Part shown: positions 61,195 through 64,000 of the stretch, one piece after another
How positions within the stretch are numbered: the first letter of the stretch is position 1
Layout of the letters: the number at the start of each line of letters is the position of its first letter
NCBI GenBank assembly: GCA_041746735.1
Contig: JBGTGP010000032.1
Location: forward strand, 1-64,000
Source of the DNA: Opimibacter sp041746735
GTDB taxonomy: Bacteria > Bacteroidota > Bacteroidia > Chitinophagales > Saprospiraceae
DNA: 64,000 bases
Direction: 5' to 3'
Notes under the pieces: model-generated
What the model saw: only the letters and a program-made list of their open reading frames with translations
What the model was told of the DNA's origin: nothing
The model's database searches: none
Translations under genes and position numbers: made by a program

Positions 61195-64000
61195 ATGAAG
61201 TGCCGTTGTTCTTTTGACTGCATTTGGTTTCACATGATATATCCGTTATATCTGAGCCTGATTTCGATTACACCTGGTAACGCCCAGACCATATATGGTG
61301 CCGGATATTTTAGTGGGGGCCCATTTCTCAGTGAATATGCTCCCAACTGCTGTAATTGTAATATTAATTTCACCGGCCTGCTGGAAACGAATACAGGTAA
61401 TTCGCTTAGTGCGGAAGGTGGTTTAACAGTGACCCCGGATGGATCGCTGTATCTCAGTTTTTGGGGGGCATTGTATGCGGTTGATCCGGCCACGGCTATA
61501 TGTACGCAGGTGCCGGGTTTGCCTGTAGCGCCAACCCATAGTAATGGGCTGGCCGCAACAAGCAATACATCCTTTTATGCTGTTGATGAGTGGACTGGCT
61601 CCAATAATTTATGGAAATATGATCTCGAAGCCCTCACGCTGACGCTCATTGGCCAACTGCCTTATAATGCTAATGGGGGGATACTTTTTTTACATGGATT
61701 GATGTATATGTCCGCCAATGAAGGTTTGGTGTTGATCGACACCCTCGACCCGGCCAACAGCACTCTGTTGTTTAGTTATCCACCAGGCACCTACGTCTAT
61801 CTTGGAGCTCCTCTGAACGATTGCGGAATGGTATTGGTGGAAATTTCAGACAAAACCGCCCTTCTCAGTTTACTGGATGGCTCACTGCAGGAGCTTTGTG
61901 ATGCATCGTTTTACTGGATATTTTTTGCCCGGAATACATATCAGTTTCCTATGTCCTGTATCTATACCCTTGATCTTGACTGGAATGATTCCTCCGGCAG
62001 CACCGGATATGATTTTTCCACTTCCTATTCTTGCCTGCTTTTGGATGGAGCCCCGGTTGCCGATGAAGATGTGGTCCTCTATTCGGATGACCGGATTGAT
62101 CATTTAACGCTCGATCTTTCTGCCAGTGGATTTGTGCCGGATGCACCAGATGAGTATCTGCTCCTTACCGGCACCTATTCCAATATCAGCGTCACGGGAT
62201 CAGGCACGTCCACCATCACCCTTCAAAGCACGGGCACCGCTACCCTTCAGGATTTTAGAAATGCCTTACTCGACGTGGCGTACTTTAATACCGCTGTCAA
62301 TGCTACTCCTGGTATGCGCACTGTTGAGATCCGGTTTACGACACAGGCTGGGAATATCAGTGCTACAGCAACTACATATATTGAGGTAGAATCCATCCCC
62401 ACCATTCATGTAGATCTGGGACCGGATATAGCAGGGTGCGCCGGACAAGTCTACATCTTTGATGCAGGTAATCCGGGTGCTGCCTTTCAATGGTCCGGTG
62501 GTGAAACATCGCAGTCCATCTCTACCAGCCTGCAGGGTGAATACACTGTTACGGTAAGTAATGGCGTCCATTGCCCGGGCACTGACCAGGTGCTTCTTGA
62601 GATATTACCGGTGATCCATCTCTCTTTCACCGGGGAAGAATCTGTTTGTAGCAACACGCCTGTAACCTTGACGGTAGAGGTGGATGGCCCCTATGAGATG
62701 ACCCTCGGAATCGACGTCAATCCCGGTGATCCGATTCTGCTGGAGAATATCACCGGCACCTATACCTTCTCACACGGGATCTCAACGTCCACGACTTTTA
62801 CCCTTGTTGAGATGACCCCCGCTGAACCCGCGTGTATCCAGGTGACAGATTCATTGCTGGAGGTTGAACTGCATCCCGTACATGATATCCTGACATTTGT
62901 CAGTATTTGTGCGGGAGACAGCGCATGGGTGGGTACGCAATGGGTATATTCCGAAGGCTTCTATACCACGACTCAGCCCTCCATCTATGGCTGTGACAGC
63001 ACGATCACCACGATTGTCGACTTGCTGCCTTCCGTCATTGAACACATTGATTCCACCACTTGTGATCCATCAGCAGCCGGAATTTTCTATACGTATCATC
63101 ACAACCCGTTCGGATGTGACACCGTCATCGTCACGACGATCACCTTGTCGCCTTCCGATACCACAAACGTACACATGGTCACCTGTCACTATGCTGATGC
63201 AGGTATTTCTCAGGAAGTGGATGTCATGCCGGATGGTTGTATCCATCTCATCATCACGACGACAATATATATCCCACCTCCGGATACTACTTTTCTGTTT
63301 GGGACAACCTGTGATTTACTTTTGATTGGTATTCTGATGGATACATTATTCACGCATGATGGATGTGACAGCATCGTGTTCCTGACATCAACGTTTGCTG
63401 TTGCGGATACTTCAAGGCTAACGACCACGTCGTGCGATCCTGCTGAAATTGGAGTCTTTGAAACGCTCCTTTCGAATGTGTCCGGATGTGATAGTCTGGT
63501 TATATGGCATGTGACACCGGGTATTCCGGATACGACACATGTGATGCTGACATCATGTGATCCTGCCTCGACCGGCGTATTCGAAGACTGGCAAACCGGC
63601 AGCACCGGATGCGACAGTCTGATCATTACTACTATTTCGTTTGCATTAGTTGATTCGGTATTCATAACCTCTTCCACCTGTGATCCGGATGCAGCCGGCG
63701 TGTTTGTGGCTCATTTTCAAAACCAGTTTGGCTGTGACAGCATTCTGACGGAAATCATAACACTGGTCCCGAGTCATGATTTTGTGATTACCTCTACATC
63801 ATGCCATGCTCAGGATACCGGTGTATTTGTTCAATGGCTGATCAACCAATACGGTTGTGACAGCACCATTACCACTACTGTTCACTATGCACCAATTGTC
63901 CATCAATCGACAGCCAATCCTGTCTGTGATACCAGCCTGGCTGGCATCGTGGAAACCGTTTGGACGACATCTGCGGGATGCGACAGCCTCGTCGTAGTGT
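61195..64000 (+). CDS. Very large secreted cysteine-repeat surface protein (runs off window end)
   Basis: The frame from the ATG at 61195 is open without a stop to base 64000, at least 935 residues, so the gene is 3'-truncated by the window. A hydrophobic segment ending ITPGNAQ suggests a signal peptide; an ATG at 61234 is an alternative start. About 20-280 is a propeller-like or YVTN-type region. About 420-460 has LGPDIAGCAGQVYIFDAG and GVHCPGTDQV, an Ig/PKD-like unit. From about residue 560 a roughly 60-residue unit repeats with TCDPxxxGxF...GCDS cores (seven or more copies). Such proteins are usually T9SS substrates in gliding-type Bacteroidota; the sorting domain would lie outside the window. 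Confidence 0.88.
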   Translation, partial: MKCRCSFDCIWFHMIYPLYLSLISITPGNAQTIYGAGYFSGGPFLSEYAPNCCNCNINFTGLLETNTGNSLSAEGGLTVTPDGSLYLSFWGALYAVDPATAICTQVPGLPVAPTHSNGLAATSNTSFYAVDEWTGSNNLWKYDLEALTLTLIGQLPYNANGGILFLHGLMYMSANEGLVLIDTLDPANSTLLFSYPPGTYVYLGAPLNDCGMVLVEISDKTALLSLLDGSLQELCDASFYWIFFARNTYQFPMSCIYTLDLDWNDSSGSTGYDFSTSYSCLLLDGAPVADEDVVLYSDDRIDHLTLDLSASGFVPDAPDEYLLLTGTYSNISVTGSGTSTITLQSTGTATLQDFRNALLDVAYFNTAVNATPGMRTVEIRFTTQAGNISATATTYIEVESIPTIHVDLGPDIAGCAGQVYIFDAGNPGAAFQWSGGETSQSISTSLQGEYTVTVSNGVHCPGTDQVLLEILPVIHLSFTGEESVCSNTPVTLTVEVDGPYEMTLGIDVNPGDPILLENITGTYTFSHGISTSTTFTLVEMTPAEPACIQVTDSLLEVELHPVHDILTFVSICAGDSAWVGTQWVYSEGFYTTTQPSIYGCDSTITTIVDLLPSVIEHIDSTTCDPSAAGIFYTYHHNPFGCDTVIVTTITLSPSDTTNVHMVTCHYADAGISQEVDVMPDGCIHLIITTTIYIPPPDTTFLFGTTCDLLLIGILMDTLFTHDGCDSIVFLTSTFAVADTSRLTTTSCDPAEIGVFETLLSNVSGCDSLVIWHVTPGIPDTTHVMLTSCDPASTGVFEDWQTGSTGCDSLIITTISFALVDSVFITSSTCDPDAAGVFVAHFQNQFGCDSILTEIITLVPSHDFVITSTSCHAQDTGVFVQWLINQYGCDSTITTTVHYAPIVHQSTANPVCDTSLAGIVETVWTTSAGCDSLVVV

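Overview
The window looks like a chromosomal segment of a Bacteroidota bacterium, most likely Saprospiria-like. That placement is inferred, not proven. The grounds are a type IX secretion (T9SS) C-terminal sorting domain, large cysteine-repeat surface proteins, LytTR and class III cyclase regulators fused to TPRs, TAnnTTTG-type promoter elements, almost no Shine-Dalgarno sequences, and many short dispersed repeats between genes. It is mainly ordinary chromosome with one complete CRISPR-Cas locus.

Layout. 1-10561: tightly packed sensory operon with three FIST-domain proteins (the first cut by the window edge) and three histidine kinases. One kinase has an NTF2-like head and five tandem sensor modules; another has a 7TMR-DISM-type membrane sensor. 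10652-14582: a relic cNMP-binding gene, a CheY-like regulator, a receiver-cyclase fusion and a cyclase-TPR protein. A second cyclase-TPR protein lies at 21684-23648, so signalling through cyclic nucleotides is a theme. 14606-26305: T9SS-exported protein, acyltransferase, miaA, alkaline phosphatase, CotH-like protein, Tat-exported aminotransferase and DinB-like protein, separated by repeat-rich gaps. 26306-28637: WYL regulator and a DUF2130 putative nuclease.

28656-41492: type I CRISPR-Cas system, probably I-B. Order: truncated cas6 remnant, cas6, an unexpected pRiA4b ORF-3/TnpR-like gene, cas5, cas3, short cas8, cas7, a 504-bp gap, cas4, a duplicated cas1 5' end, cas1, cas2, leader, and an array of 50 repeats and 49 spacers. 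The pRiA4b-like gene overlaps the GTG start of cas5 and so is probably co-expressed with the effector genes. The last five repeats carry one shared substitution, which marks the old (trailer) end and shows that new spacers enter beside cas2.

41613-64000: a degenerate nucleotidyltransferase-like protein, AhpD-like protein, porin, small stress-type membrane proteins (one of 51 aa), VWA lipoprotein, FMN-dependent hydroxy-acid oxidase overlapping a PLP lyase, a 1221-aa surface protein overlapping a LytTR regulator, lipoprotein, NAD(P)-binding protein, SnoaL-like protein, an AraC regulator with a possible ATPase-like N-terminus, a second LytTR protein, ffh, and a very large secreted protein with CDP...GCDS repeats that runs off the window end.

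The most interesting signals are the foreign-looking gene inside the cas operon, the two molecular scars (cas6 fragment, cas1 5' duplication), the five-module kinase with palindromic insertions in its coding sequence, and dispersed repeat families shared between distant gaps.
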